From contig SKCR01033656.1 in NCBI GenBank assembly GCA_019454045.1, positions 124,001-188,000 on the forward strand: a stretch of 64,000 nt of DNA, written 5' to 3'. The position numbers and the translations under genes are program-made. This stretch comes from Zanthoxylum bungeanum (Eukaryota; Streptophyta; Magnoliopsida; Sapindales; Rutaceae). The notes beneath the pieces are model-generated. The model saw only the letters and a list, made by a program, of their open reading frames with translations, was not told where the DNA came from and did no database searches. Positions 35,642 through 48,802 of this stretch are shown here, in pieces (the stretch's first letter is position 1; the number at the start of each line of letters is the position of its first letter).

Positions 35642-38600
35642 GTCGCCCCCACTTTGATGGGACTTGTGTAGTGTGTGACAGTGACAGTCCTATCAAAGTA
35701 CATGCAATGCATTTTCACTTACCTGGCTCGGTAGCTGCTACCTGGTTTGCCTGTTGTGTTGAGTTGCATTGGTCTGGTTATGCCATTTTCGGTATGCTAA
35801 ACCCCATTTCCGAGGCGTTACTGAAGTGATGACTGTCCGTCTTCGAAATGTGCTCCATTTTCGGAGTGCCATTTTCGATGAGATGTGATAATGGTCCATT
35901 TCCGAACGTTGCTCCATTTTCGGAGTGCCATTTTTGGCGAGCTGATGTGATTGTGTTCCATTTCCGAACCGTACTCCATTTTGGAGTGCCATTTTTGGCG
36001 ACCGGTGTCATTGTGGTCCATTTCCGAACCATGCTCCATTTCGGAGTGCCATTTTCGGTGAGCTGATGAGATAATGGTCCATTTCCGAACCGTTGCTCCA
36101 TTTTCGGAGTGCCATTTTCGGCGAGCTGATGTGATTGTGGTCCATTTCTGAACCATGACTGATATGAGAGTGGTTCATTTCCGAACCGTTGCTGATGAGA
36201 GAGATAGTCCATTTCCGAACCAATACTGATATGAGAGTGGTCCATTTCCGAACCGTGTTGATGAGAGATAGTCTATTTTCGAACCATAACTGATATGAGA
36301 GTGGTCCATTTCCGAACCGTTGCTGATGAGAGATAGTCCATTTCCGAACCATTGCTGATATGAGAGTGGTCCATTTCCAACCGTTGCTGATGAGAGATAG
36401 TCCATTTCCGAACCGTCACCGTGATGTGGTCCATTCCTGAACCGATCTCCATTCTCGGAGTGTTACTGTGATGTGGTCCATTCCCGAACCTTACTCCATT
36501 CTCGGAGTGTCATTCCCGACTTGTTCATTCCCGAATTGTGTTTCCATTCTTGGAGTGCCATTCCCGGCTTGTTCATTCCCGAACTATGTTTCCATTCTTG
36601 GAGTGTCATTCCCAGCTTGTTCATTCTCGAACTTTGTTTCCATTCTTGGAGTGCCATTCCAGGCTTGTTCATTCTTGAACTCTGTTTCCATTCTTGGAGT
36701 GCCATTCCCGGCTTGTTCATTCCTGAACTGTGTTTCCATTCTTGGAGTACCATTCCTAGCTTGTTCATTCTCGAACTCTGTTTCCATTCCTGGAGTGCCA
36801 TTCTCGGCTTGTTCATTCACGAACTGTGTTTCCATTCTTGGAGTGCCATTCCCGGCTTGTTCATTATCGAACTGTGTTTCCATTCTTGGAGTGCCATTCT
36901 CGGCTTGTTCATTCTCGAAATTTGTTTCCATTCCTGGAGTGCCATTCCCCGCTTGTTCATTATCGAACTATGTTTCCATTCTTGGAGTGCCATTCCCGGC
37001 TTGTTAATTCTCGAGCCGTGTTTCCATTCTTGGAGTGTCATTCCCGACTAAACTAATAATGATGTGTCTCCATACCCGGAGTGTCGTACCTGGCTGATCT
37101 GATATGAACCAATGTGGGGCTTGCCCCAAGAATGCCATACCCGGTAGAACTGATATTGAACTATTGTGGGCCTCGCCCCTAGAATTCCATACACGGCAGA
37201 ACTAATATTGAACCATTTATGGGCCTCGCCCCCGGAATGCCATACCCGGCAGAAACTGATGTTGAACTGATGTGGGCATCGCCCCCCAGATTGACATAAC
37301 CGGAAGAAACTGATGCTGAACTGATGTGGGCCTTTCCCCCAGACTGATAATGATATGGGCCTCGCCCCCAGACTAATACTGATATGGGCCTCGACCCTAA
37401 ACTGAAACTGATTTGGGCCTCAACCCTGGGACTCATCCCTAAACGAATACTGATATGGGCCTCGACCCCAAACTGAATCTTTTGTGGGCCTCGCCCCAAA
37501 AACTGAAACTGATGTGGGCCTCGCCCTAAACTAACACTGATGTGAGCCTCGCCCCTATACTGATACTGATGTGGGCCTCGCCCTCAGACTGAAACTGATG
37601 TGGGCTCGCCCCAAACTAATGCTGATGTGGGCCTCGCCCCCAGACTGAAACTGATTCATTTCTGAAATTGATGACATTGTACTGTTGATGTTTCTGATTG
37701 GCTGGCCTTTTACCGCTTTCTCTTTTTCCTTTTTGAAACCTATGAATACAAAACAAAACAAACACAAAAAGAATACAAAATATGTTACGTGTATGCATGC
37801 ATGCTTGCATGAAATGAATTTCCTATTCTGTTAGGTTAGGTCTTCCGTCAGTTCTCCAGGTGATTGCTCGTCTTCTTTCTAGTCCATTCCCATTACTCAT
37901 ATCTCGTTATATCCTGGATTCGCAAGGTGGTAGACTGGTCGCCCCCAGTCTTGGTTTAGCTTTCTGCTCTCCGTTGTTTGTATTTGGTCAAGATGAACCA
38001 CATGGTGGGGCCTTCCATATCATCATATTAAATCACATGCTACGAAATAGTCCCAATAGTTATACATATTATCGTCCTCAAGGAATGCCCAGTAATGAAA
38101 CCAGAGAATATTCAAAACACTCAATGCAACTCAAATCTGAGTTTTTGAATAAATGATCTAAGCCAGACTCAAAGTGTTTGTGTGCAAAGGTTCTTTCACA
38201 GCTTGATCATTAAGTAAGCCAACTCAATGATTTCATTTCAAAAATCGGGACTGGTGGGTCAAACCAACCTAGATGTCTCAGATATGCTCTGTAATTACTT
38301 TTTCGTGCTCATGTGGTATGGTTTTATTTTTCTTTTTTTTTTTTGTCTCTCCCTTTTTTTTCTTTTTCATTTTGAACTTTTTCTCTTTTTTTTTTCCACA
38401 CCTACCTTTAAAGTAGCATTTCTCCTCATGGTGGTCCTAATACTCGCCCTGCTTCACGTTTATCGGTTATAGGTGGTTCAATTTTTTTCATAGAATTTTC
38501 TTATATTTTCAACCATACCACACATCATAACACAAGCAAGTCAGGATAGACATCTAGCAAACAGTCATTCACCGACCTACAATTTTTTCGACTAGACACT

Positions 38601-39589
38601 TTGCTAGCTACTCAGGTTTTCACTGCTAAAAATCATAATCAAGTGCTTACGAGTCTAACATAGATCAATTACTCAAAGCATCAGATAAAAGCACGTCAAT
38701 GGTTTATCGTTTCTAAGGTTTCGCCCTAAAGCATCAATTTCATCATTGGACTTATGTTTAACTATCAAGGACTAAAAACAAATAATTTTTTTTTTTTTTT
38801 TCATCATTTTTTAAGGCCCCCCCAATGGTCTTTCTATCCTTATCGTAGGTTTTCTATTTCTCGATTTCCTTTTCCTCGCTATCCTTGTTTACTAAACCTT
38901 TCCTTGTCAAATCTCTTTTTTTTTTCTCTAACCCAATGGATAACTACGATGGCTTTTAAGACACGAGGTTAACATGATGCGTGTATGCATGAGATGCATG
39001 AGATACGTGCGATATATAAGATATAATATGGTTGTGTTTATCGAAGCATAAAAGGGTGGCTCCTACAGGATATACAACTATGGTTCACATGTGGGTTTAC
39101 GGAAGTGTGGACAAAGGCTCTCGCTGATGAAGGTTTACCCACAACTAGGACTCCCCACTCAAGGGTTCAAGCGACCAAGTGAGCGCACCCTTTTTATACC
39201 TTACGGTAAGTGCCAACGAGTTATGGTGTGATGATTAATTGTCGAATGGATTTCCCGTTGTACATTCCCCAGAGGGAGGGTGGAGCGAGCTCTCTTAAGT
39301 ACCCACGCCTCTTAGGCTCTTATCTATCGCTTGGTGACATGAATAAACAACGAGTCCTCCAAACTAGTCTATCACAACAAGCTACGGGTAATGATTATCT
39401 AGGTGTCTTCATATCTTTTTCTCGAAAGGTAGTGAATGAAGGAAGACAACAAACCATCACCTAACTCAACAGATGCCTTTGATTAAACTCCCTTAACCCA
39501 CTATAGACTCGGTCAACTAAAGCATAAATCATAAACATCACAAGACATGATTCAGGGCCGATTCTCTATCCCCAGTGGAGTCGCCAGAC
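35642..39589 (-). mobile_element. Internal region of array C, second copy (non-coding)
   Basis: This region is 3,948 bp and nearly identical to 29234-33185, about 6.4 kb apart. Differences are overwhelmingly 1-4 base insertions or deletions, often in homopolymers, with few substitutions. It has the same PPT, three minisatellite blocks and PBS (39569-39586). Confidence 0.9.
39569..39586 (-). other. Primer-binding site of array C, terminal copy
   Basis: This is the same 18-base TGGCGACTCCACTGGGGA on the minus strand, three bases from LTR3. It would serve transcripts starting in LTR3, the element's 5' LTR. Confidence 0.8.
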
Positions 39590-42035
39590 TCTAGGACACA
39601 TAACTTGGACGACGCATGCTGTTCTAGACTCAGGGCCTAGTTGAGAGTACAGAGTAGTAGTCCGCGGGGAACTAAACCGGAGAATAATGGAGTCGCCACC
39701 CGGTGTGAACCGGGACAAAGATTTAAGGCCGCACTCACCCCTCGCAAGGGAAGACTTCAAAACGTTGGGTTCAGAATGGTCCCTTACTTATGTCATTGTG
39801 ATGATATAATTTGTGCAATAAATCAATCGCATCTACTCAATAATCATGTTCAAAGGTCACTTAGATCTAATATGCTTCCGCTAAATAAATCATAATCTAA
39901 GTTTGCATGCTTGAAAGTAAGTCTTTAAACAACAAACACGCAATATCACACATCAAACATATTGAGCCATCAAACCAACATAAACACATAATTACTTAAA
40001 CATGAATATAAACTAAACTAAACATCATGCATAACGAGTAAAGAAACAACATGCCTAAATAACGTAATCATGCTTTAAAATTAAATAACGAAACTAAATT
40101 AAATCATGCTTAAAACAATAAATAAACAACCTATGAACTATGTCATGCTCAAATACAAATTTGGATGGAACGAAACATATGTCTCTTAAGTGGTACGTGG
40201 CATTGTATCCCGAGTACAAACCGCACTACCGTCCATACGGATTCGGCTACGAATTTACTTCCGGGTTTCCATCCTAAATACCACAAAAGGGAACACATGT
40301 CCCGTCCATCCAACAATCAAATCATGCCTAAAACGACACTCATGCCAAAAATCTTTAAAATAAATATAAAATAAAAGAAAGATAATAAATAAAAGGGTGC
40401 CCTCAGGTCTAACCTATTTTGTCGTCTCATGAAAGCGCGTTACACGGCCGTCGGAAGGGTTGTTGCTACGCAACTTTTCTGGTTCACTAATCCAACATCT
40501 TTCCTCGCTGTTTCACCGTTCGGGCTACTGTTTTCACCCCGTTTCGCTAGTGTTTTGAGGGTAGTTCTGGTCGCTGTTTGTGGTGTATTAATGGACTGTT
40601 TTTCGGTAATTTAGGGGCTTGTCTTGGCTCAATATTGGGACTGTTTTGGGGTATTTCGGTGGACGGTTAAGGGGCAGTTTTTGTCACTGTTTTGGGGCCG
40701 ATGTGAGGTAGATTTGGCGTGAATTATAGGGCTAAAGTGAGGCAGATTTGCGTGGCTGGTTCAGGGGCTAATGAGGCATATGGCTTAAGGCAAAGGGGGC
40801 AGTTTGTTTGTATTGATTTGTTGTGTGCATTAGTGGAAATCGGCGTGTCATTGAATGAGGGATGTGGCGTCAGGTTTGTGATTAGCGTGAAGCTTCACGT
40901 GAGGGCTGGTACATGCTGGATGGATTGAGGGGCTTTGCTTGAGGGGGCAGTACGTGGCGTGAGGTTAGAGCTGATGAAGATTGAAGCGGCCAGGTGGTGT
41001 TTACGTGAGAGAGGGGAAGTGGGACGTGAGAGAGGTGAAGGTCTGCGTGAGTGTACTGAAGAGTGATGTGTTGAGCGTGTGGAAGTTTAGTAGGCAGGTC
41101 AAGGGCTGTAGAAGGTTAGCATGGAGTGCGTTAACGTGTGGATGCGTTTGTTTGTTTCTGAGAGTGGCGTTTGTGGGTTTCACATGAGTTGTTAAGGTTT
41201 ATTTTTTATTATTGTTGTCTTGTTGCCGTGTGTGTGTGGTTGGAGGGAGCTTTGCTTGGTTAGTGAGAGGTGGTTCGTTGGATTTAACGGAAGCCATGGC
41301 TGTGTGAAGCTTAGAGGGCCTGCCGATTGTTTTTTTGTGAGAAGAGAGATGAGAGCTGGATTAGGGTTTTTATTTATTTTTGGTTTGCTGATTTGATGTG
41401 GCCGTGAATGAGGAGTCCTCCCTAGGTTTAGTTTATGTCCTATTTTTATAGTAGTGCAATTAGGGTTTGTGCATGGGCTTGAAAAGGAAAGAAATCAAAT
41501 TAAAAGGCTGAGATTTATTTAATTTATTTAGGGAAAGAATATCTTTAATTTTTGGTGGGGAATTATTTAAATTGGTAGGTGATTTAATTAAATTAGGAAT
41601 GTGTTTTATTTAAATTAGGAATTTAATTTAATTAGATTTAATTTAATTTAATTTCAAGTTTAATTTAATTGGTGAATGTGATTTAAGTTTAATCGGCTTT
41701 AATTTAGTTCGTGACAAATATTTTAAATATTTTAATTGTTTAATTTGTGAGATGTGTTTTAAATGTTTTAATTATTTAATTTGTGAGATGTATTTTAAAT
41801 ATTTTAATTATTTAATTTGTGCGGTGTATTTTAATGGGCTTGGGTTGGGTGTGTGCTTTGAACGGGGATCCAACAAGCGAACTCGAAGCTACTCCAACGA
41901 GTTAAATCCAACCAAATGCTAATTTCCAACTTTGCCTTTATGACGTTCGTTTCCCGCGACTTCCGCGACCTAAAAGGTAGTGCCTCCAAATGAGACTTAT
42001 CATTGGGTTTCACGTGCAAAAATACAATGCCTACA
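39590..42035 (-). repeat. LTR3 of array C (2,446 bp; the element's 5' LTR)
   Basis: The LTR runs from TCTAGG, with the last base pair of the canonical TG/CA end mutated, to CCTACA. It is followed by the right TSD TTGAG. Its distinctive substitutions in the final 400 bp (for example A41717) separate it from LTR1 and LTR2. Confidence 0.92.
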
Positions 42036-42392
42036 TTGAGACTTCCATAGATTTGATCTTACAGTCTCTCCCCGATAGCTGGAGCGGGTTCATCATGAAC
42101 TACAACATGTTAAACCAAGATGATACTCTTGGAGAGGTGATGGCTATGCTTAAGAAACAGAGAAAGAGCTAATGAAGGGCAAAAAGTGTGAGGCACACTT
42201 CGCTTCAACATCTCATTCTCCGAGGGCCTGGCCCAAGGCGATTGTAGGTGTAAAGAAGAAGAATAAGAAGAAGAGGGCAAGGCCAAATCGTCAAAGCATT
42301 CTAGGAAGGCAAAGGACAAATCCCAATATGTATGCCTATAGTGTGGCAAATGGGGTCACGGGAAGCGTGACTGCCATGATTAAAAGGCGCAC
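42036..42392 (+). pseudogene. gag of element B, 3' part with zinc knuckle
   Basis: The sequence resumes the gag frame directly after the right TSD of array C, with a readable stretch ending near 42172 that matches the copia gag capsid pattern. A Cys-x2-Cys-x4-His-x4-Cys zinc knuckle lies at 42333-42374, which binds element RNA in functional copies. All four ligands are present, but a TAG lies between the first two cysteines. Stops and a frame change separate it from the capsid part. Confidence 0.82.
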
Positions 42393-45300
42393 ATGAAGGA
42401 AATCAAAGGGGGTAAGGCACTAGCTTCAGGTATGTTTGTTATAGAAATAAACATTTCTTCTTCTAGTTTTAAAAATTGGATTTTTGATTCTGGTTGTGGT
42501 ACTCATATATGTACTGATGTGAATTATATGTATATTAGCAGGAGACTGGCTTTAGGGGAGATTAATCTACGCATTGGAAATGAGACAGGAGTCACCATTT
42601 TGGCCGTTGGGACTTATGTTTTAGAACTGCCCTCAGGGCATGTACTTAGACTTTTAGACTGTTATTTTTTACCTAGTTTGACTATGAATATAATATCTGT
42701 ATCTTTATTAGCCCAATGTGGGTATACTTTTGTATTTAGAAACACTGGGTGTTTTATGTATAAAAATGATATGGAAATTTGCAGTGCTGAGGTAAATAAT
42801 GGTCTTTATAATTTGAATAAAAATCAATCTCAAATATATAATGTAACAAACAAAAGGCTTAAACTAAGTAACAAAGATGAAACTTATATGTGGCATTATC
42901 GTCTGAGGCACATTAACAAAACTCGCATGTCCACACTTTTGAAGAGTGGGTAGTTGGACGGATTTGATATACAATTTTATGACGTCTGCGAATCTTATTT
43001 ATTGGGCAAAATGCCTAAAACATCTTTTAGCTGTAAAGGTGCACGTGTCACTGATCTGTTAGCCCTTGTTCATAGTGACGTATATGGGCCCATGTCTATC
43101 TAGGCTAGAGGTGGATATGAATACTTCGTAACCTTTACGGATGATGCATCACGTTATGGTTATGTGTATCTTATGAGACACAAGTCGGAAAATTTTGAGA
43201 AATTCAAAGAGTTTCGACACGAAGTAGAAAAATAGACTGGTAAAAGTATTAAAACATTTCTATCGGACCGTGGTGGTGAATACTTAAGTAATGAGTTTCT
43301 TGATTACTTGAAAGAACATGGTATTCTTTCACAGTGGACTCCTTTTGGAACACCTCAATTAAACGGTGTGTCCGAACAGAGAAACCGAACTTTGTTGGAC
43401 ATGGTAAGGTCTATGATGAGTCGCACAGAGCTAACTATTTCCTTATGGGGATATGCATTGAACAGTGCAATACGTATTTTGAATAAAATTCCGTCAAAGT
43501 TTGTTCAACAGACTCCATATGAAATATGGACAGGAAAGAAACCGAGTTTCTCATTCCTGAAGATTTAGGGATGCTGGGCATACGTTAAACATTTGGAAGG
43601 TACCAAACTTGAGCCCAAATCGGATAAATGCCTATTTGTAGGTTATCCTAGGGAAACCAAAGGATATTACTTCGATAACCCACAAGAGAATAAGGTATTT
43701 GTTGCTCTACATGCGGTTTTCCTCGAAAGGGAATTCCTAAATATAGTGGAATGTGGGAGGAAAGTAGAACTCGATGAAAATATGAGTGCTACTGTTCCTG
43801 GCACAGAATCCTTAATGGAACATGAACAGTTCATCAGGGATGAGACTGTACCGCAATTTTCAAATAAACAAGAACTGCATAGGTCAGAGAGAGTAAGAAA
43901 ACAACCTGAGAGGTATGCGTATCTGATCTCACCTCATGTAGATATAAACTTATTGAGGAATACAAACAGGCTACGTATGAGGAAGCGATACAAGATATCG
44001 ACTCCACTTTATGACAAGAAGCCATGACGTCCGAAATGGATTCCATGTACACCAACCAAGTTTGGACACTAGTTGATGCACCAGAAGGCGTAAAGCCTAT
44101 TGGTTGCAAATGGATCTTCAAGAAGAAGACTGACATGGATGGCAACATACAAACATACAAAGCTAGGCTTGCAGTGACAGGGTATCGTCAACGACATGGT
44201 GTCGATTACGATGAAACCTTTTCACCTGTTGCCATGATTAAATCCATTCAGATTGTGCTTGCAATTACTGCATATTTCGATTACGAGATATGGCAGATGG
44301 ACGTCAAAACTACTTTTCTTAACAGAAACCTTTTGGAGGATGTTTATATGCAACATTGTGACAGTTTTGTCGTACCAAGACTTGCAAACAACGTTTGTAA
44401 GTTAAATCGATCCATTTATGGATTGAAGCAAGCATCACATTCTTGGAACCAACATTTTGATGAGATCATAAAAGAATATGATTTCATTCAAAAAGAGGAT
44501 GATCCTTGTTTATATTAGAAGGTTAGTGGGAGCGCACTGACATTCATTGTCCTTTATGTTGATGATGTATTGCTTATTGGCAATGACAGTCCCATGCTAC
44601 AATCGGTGAAAGTTTGGCTTTCATTAAAATTCTCCATGAAGGATCTGGGAGAAGCATCCTTTATTCTAGGAATAAAGATCTACCGGGATAGATCTAGAAA
44701 GCTACTTGGACTCTCCCAAAGCACGTATATTGATAAAGTGTTGAAGAGATTCAACATGGATCAGTCCAAGAGGGGACTGTTGCCGGTGTCACATAGCGTC
44801 ACTCTATCTAAGGACATGTGTCCTAAAACACAAGATGAGAGAAACAACATGAGTCGGATCCCATTCGCCTCGGTAGTCAGATCGATCATATATGCCATGA
44901 TATGTACGCGACTTGATCTCTCATATTATTTGAGCATGGTCACTAGATGGCGGTTAAGAACATCCTTAAGTATCTTAGACAAACTAAGGATTCTTTCTTA
45001 ATATATGGAGATGGAGAACTTGAGATAACTGGGTATACCGATGTAAGTTTCCAAATCGATAAAGACGACTGTAAATCGCAATCCGGGTACATATTTTGTT
45101 TGAACAACGGAGTAGTAAGCTGGAAAATTTCCAAGCAAAAGACTGTTATCGATTCAACAATAGAAGCGGAGTAAATTGCTATAGTTGAAGTAGCAAAAGA
45201 GGCAGTTTGGATCAGTAAATTCCTAATTGGATTCGGAGTAGTTCCATTAGCAGTTGAGCCTGTTCCATTGTATTGTGACAATAACGGGGCTATAGCACAG

Positions 45301-45454
45301 GCTAAGGAATCGCGGTCTCATCAACGATCCAAGTATGTTCTTCGACGTTTCCATCTGATTCGTGACATCATACATCGTGGCGATGTGAATATCGAGAAGG
45401 TCGCATCAGAAGACAATATTACAGATCCGTTGACGAAAGCTATTCCTAAGTAAA
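42393..45454 (+). pseudogene. pol of element B: protease, integrase, reverse transcriptase, RNase H
   Basis: Domain order is that of Ty1/copia. Protease has the DSGCGTHIC motif near 42487. The pre-integrase HHCC region has MWHYRL near 42889, but the second Cys of its CxxC is Tyr. The integrase catalytic residues are in HSD (about 43071), SDRGGEY and VSEQRNR (about 43369). RT begins near 44024, with YVDD at 44555-44566. RNase H has its DxSF-type site near 45037 and ends near 45454. Damage: stops at 42951, 43101, 43233, 43566, 44516 and 45172, frameshifts near 44024 and 44945, and a small deletion at the latter. This is the least damaged pol here. Similarity to BARE-1/Angela polyproteins is from memory of the family pattern. 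Confidence 0.9.
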
Positions 45455-45514
45455 AGTTTGAGCGACATGTACATAGTTCAAGTGTTAGATGCTTGAGTGA
45501 CTGGCTATAGGCCA

Positions 45515-45525
45515 AGTGGGAGATT
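45515..45525 (+). other. Polypurine tract of element B
   Basis: AAGTGGGAGAT lies immediately before the 3' LTR, identical to that of element A. Confidence 0.88.
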
Positions 45526-47459
45526 GCTGGATAATTTTGACCTATAGCATCATGATTTGTAAAAAGACATTGTGGTTTTTGTACAAATTAACTATGTGAC
45601 AATGGAAATTGCATTTTATCATTTCGTAATTAGATTTCTTTAATATATGAATGATAAAAGTCCTTATGATTAGTTCCAGATTATAAGATATGAGACGATA
45701 TCAATCCATAAAGGTTTAATCATTAAATATCCCTAGTCGTAGTATTATCAAGACTGGACAACGATAATGCATAATAGACTAGTATCACACTTGTGTGTGT
45801 TATGGAAGCGTAATAACATAGTTCTCATATATTTAATTATTTGATACTTATGCATGTGATAAGAGGTTGTGTTTACCGATGGTACGGAAATAGCTTCGCT
45901 GTGGATAGACCCTTCAGAATCTCATTGGTAGTATGACTATGTGCTATGGGAATCCAATTCAGGGTAGGTGTATTTGGTCTTAACTTGAGACTTGTATCGC
46001 TAGTACTTGAGACAATCAATACGCTTTAGTTTTAGTCGTCCGAGACTTTTACAAGTTCTGTGTACTTCTCTTATGGGTTTATTGAGAATCGTAGTGTATT
46101 GGGTATGATGTCAAGACAAAATTATCACTTCAGTCATATGGAGATGATGATCACACATGGATACAGAACTGGTACTCTAATGGATTTCAACCATTGGGAT
46201 AATATTACAAGATCATGATTATCCGATTAAAGAGACTAGTTACTTATGATCCGATATATGCTTCATACGGGGCAGACACTATTCCAGCCTCAGGCCTTGC
46301 ATGTGACATCCGATACTGGATCGCAATACACAATACTACATATATTACGCCTGATATAGATTATATATTCCTTTAAGAATATTTCTGGAGAATTGGGTAG
46401 GCACGGTGCTTTGCTAGAAGAAAAACATGTCTCATAAATCAATAAGAATATGATACGAGTTACGCACGTGTTCGGATAGTCCGACGGCCCGATTTACTGC
46501 CAACATATCCAAAGATCTCATGGGTCGCTTCCCGAAGATTCACCGATGATGTATGATTCGAATCTAATTAATCTAGGATTAATTATATGAGAGAGAAAAT
46601 TAATCTAAGATTAATTACGGTGAGATTTTATCTGTGATAAAATTCCATTTGAAGAGAGAGAATGATTAATTCGGAATTAATCGATAAAATATTATATTCG
46701 ATATTTTATACAAAATTAGATTTCATAACGAAAGTAAAATTAGATTTTAATTCAGGCGAACGAATTAATTTGGAATTAATTCGCGAGCGACTTTATTAGT
46801 AATTTTGTTAGGCATAATTATTTAATTAAATTTGATTTAATTAAGTCGCAACAGAAAATTCGTTAATTCAGAACTAACGAACCCGAGCTCGGAATGTGTT
46901 TACGCGCCCACTCGGATTTTGAATCAAGTGGGGCCTACAAGTCACACCACCTAGTCACTTTAATCAACTTTTAGTTGATGGAATTTGGTAGGTGGTTGAT
47001 AACTTGTTTTACACACAATTTGGTGAGATAAAAACATTTACCAAACATTAGATTTTTGGTATATCATTTTATTTTGGAAATTCAAAATTACAAGTCAACA
47101 TTTTCATTCTCTTTTCATCTCTCTCAACTCACGCCACTCTCCCTCTCTTGGACTAAGGCTTGGCCGAATCTCACCAAGGAACAAAGGAAGAATTATTGTA
47201 ATTTTTCAAAGTGCTAGCACACAAAGATTCGTACTTAGGTGATTGGGAAACCTTTCCCATTGAGTTTGGAATCTCAAATCAATCAAGCTTGGAGCTCAAC
47301 CTCATTCAAAGAAAGCTTGGAGACTTTCAAAGGAAAGAAAATTTTGTTATCAACACATTAATCCAACCGATCATTGTAAGTATATTTCTGCTATACTTCT
47401 TTACGTATTCACATTATTTCATGCTTGAAATTTTCTTGGGCTGATCTTAGAGACCAACA
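45526..47459 (+). repeat. 3' LTR of element B (1,934 bp, type 2)
   Basis: The LTR runs from TGCTGGATAATTTTGACC to GAGACCAACA. It pairs with 9291-11216. The hairpin ladder is at about 46565-46885 and has the type-2 arm sequences, for example ATTTTATC/GATAAAAT where type 1 has ATTTAATC/GATTAAAT. The right TSD copy ATCGG follows. Confidence 0.9.
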
Positions 47460-48802
47460 ATCGGTTGCCACCACACCATATGAGTTATGGACAGGTGGCA
47501 AACCAGATTTTAACTTTCTGAAACCTTGGGGTTCTGTAGTTTATGTCCATGTGCGTTCTCACGAAGATGAAAAATTAGGCATAATAGGAAAAAATATATC
47601 TTCATAAGATATTCTAAATAATTAAAAAAATATGTTTACATCGGTGAATATGAAAGCGGAGGCGGGACAGAATTTGAATCACGAGATATCACTTTTTTAG
47701 AAAATGGTTTTCATACGCAAAAAGAGATAGCTTACGATTTATCTATATATAAAACTTAAGATCACATGAATCTCATGATTGTTGAACACTCAAGTTTACC
47801 TATTTCATGTGGGAGTGATGTTGATTAGAGAAATTTGAGAAAATATGATGAATCAGTTTCACATGAATAGCAAAATGATAAATTAGTTTCACATGATTCT
47901 TCTTTATGATTCTATCTCAAAAGGATGAAGAGCCTAGAAACATAATAGAGGCTCTTCAGTGTCTTGCTAAGGAAAAATAGATGAAAATAATGGAAGAAGA
48001 AATAGAGTTAATGAGGTCCAACCAAGTTTGGGAACTGGTTGATCTACCCAAATGACGTAAAGCTATCAAGAAAAAATGGGTTGTTAAAATAAAACGTAAT
48101 ATTGATGACTATATCGAAAGATATAAAGCACAACTTGTTGCAAAATGGTATATACAACATGAAGGAATTAACTACGAAGAAACTTTTTCACCGGTTGTAA
48201 AGTTTACCTCAATTCGCTTGATTCTGGATATAGTAGAGAGCGCTGATCTAAAATTACATCAAATGGATGTAAATACTACTTCTCTCAATTGAGAACTTGA
48301 CGAAAAAATCTACATGGAACAACCAATAGGTTTTATAAAAGAAAATGAAAAGGAGAAATGGTCTCAAGTAATCTTCTAGATAATGGTATATATGATTCCA
48401 TAATACAATCATTTCAAATGATTTCACAATGATATATGAGGATCATTGTGTGTACACCAAGAGAGATATAGATAAGTTTATTATCTTATCTTTGTATATG
48501 GATGATATACTTGTAGCCGAAAATGATAAGGAGTTTATAAAACACATCAAATGATGGTTATCATCTAACTTTGAGATAAAAGATATTGGTGAATCTGCAA
48601 AAATTCTTGGGGTTAAGATCTCAAGGAATTGTTCAAAGAAATTATTATCTCTTTCACAAGAGTCATAAATAAAGAAAATTTCTTGAATGCAACCAAATAC
48701 TGGCTTGTAAACCCATTGATACTCATATCATGAAAAATGAAGTTTTAAGTCATATATTGTGTCCTAAAACTCCACAGGGAAAAAAACAAATGAAGAGACT
48801 TC
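47460..48802 (+). pseudogene. Element D: old Ty1/copia pol (integrase end and reverse transcriptase)
   Basis: This is a second copia lineage, unlike the Angela-type copies. Its integrase C-terminal part (TPYELWTGGKP) is readable to about 47606. The RT starts near 48010 with NQVWELVD, has ETFSPVVKF near 48180 and the active-site YMDD at 48495-48506. Stops and frameshifts are frequent. The left side is cut by B and the right side by the H LTR, with ACTTC (48798-48802) as the expected H TSD. D is the oldest visible layer, and both termini lie elsewhere. The sequence pattern suggests a Tork- or Ivana-like lineage, which I cannot settle. Confidence 0.85.

Larger units (their letters stand above)
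26789..42035 (-). mobile_element. Array C: tandem Tat/Ogre-like non-coding retrotransposon (three LTRs, two internals)
   Basis: The order on + is LTR1 26789-29233, internal 29234-33185, LTR2 33186-35641, internal 35642-39589 and LTR3 39590-42035. Element orientation is minus: each PBS lies left of LTR2 or LTR3 and each PPT lies right of LTR1 or LTR2. Outer TSDs are CTGAG (26784-26788) and TTGAG (42036-42040), one mismatch, so the whole array counts as one insertion. Neither internal region has gag, protease, RT or integrase. By structure it is a large retrotransposon derivative (LARD-like). The PBS TGGCGACTCCACTGGGGA and the tandem repeats before the 3' LTR match what is known of Tat/Ogre-type Ty3/gypsy elements. 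Confidence 0.88.
9291..47459 (+). mobile_element. Element B: Angela-type Ty1/copia element split by two insertions
   Basis: Its parts are the 5' LTR (9291-11216), PBS, leader (11217-11418 and 24318-26328), gag (26329-26788 and 42036 to about 42392), pol (42393-45454), PPT and 3' LTR (45526-47459). After removing element A, array C and their TSDs the element is about 10 kb, with a reading region of roughly 3.9 kb, close to BARE-1/Angela proportions. The TSD is degraded: ATTAGG (9285-9290) on the left and ATCGG (47460-47464) on the right. B has the best preserved coding region in the window. Its LTRs differ by roughly a tenth by eye, so it is not young. Confidence 0.88.

Noticed and set aside
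26789..42035. Array C as a satellite array or a simple segmental duplication
   Set aside because: LTR ends, PBS, PPT and a single outer TSD pair show a retrotransposon insertion followed by LTR recombination.
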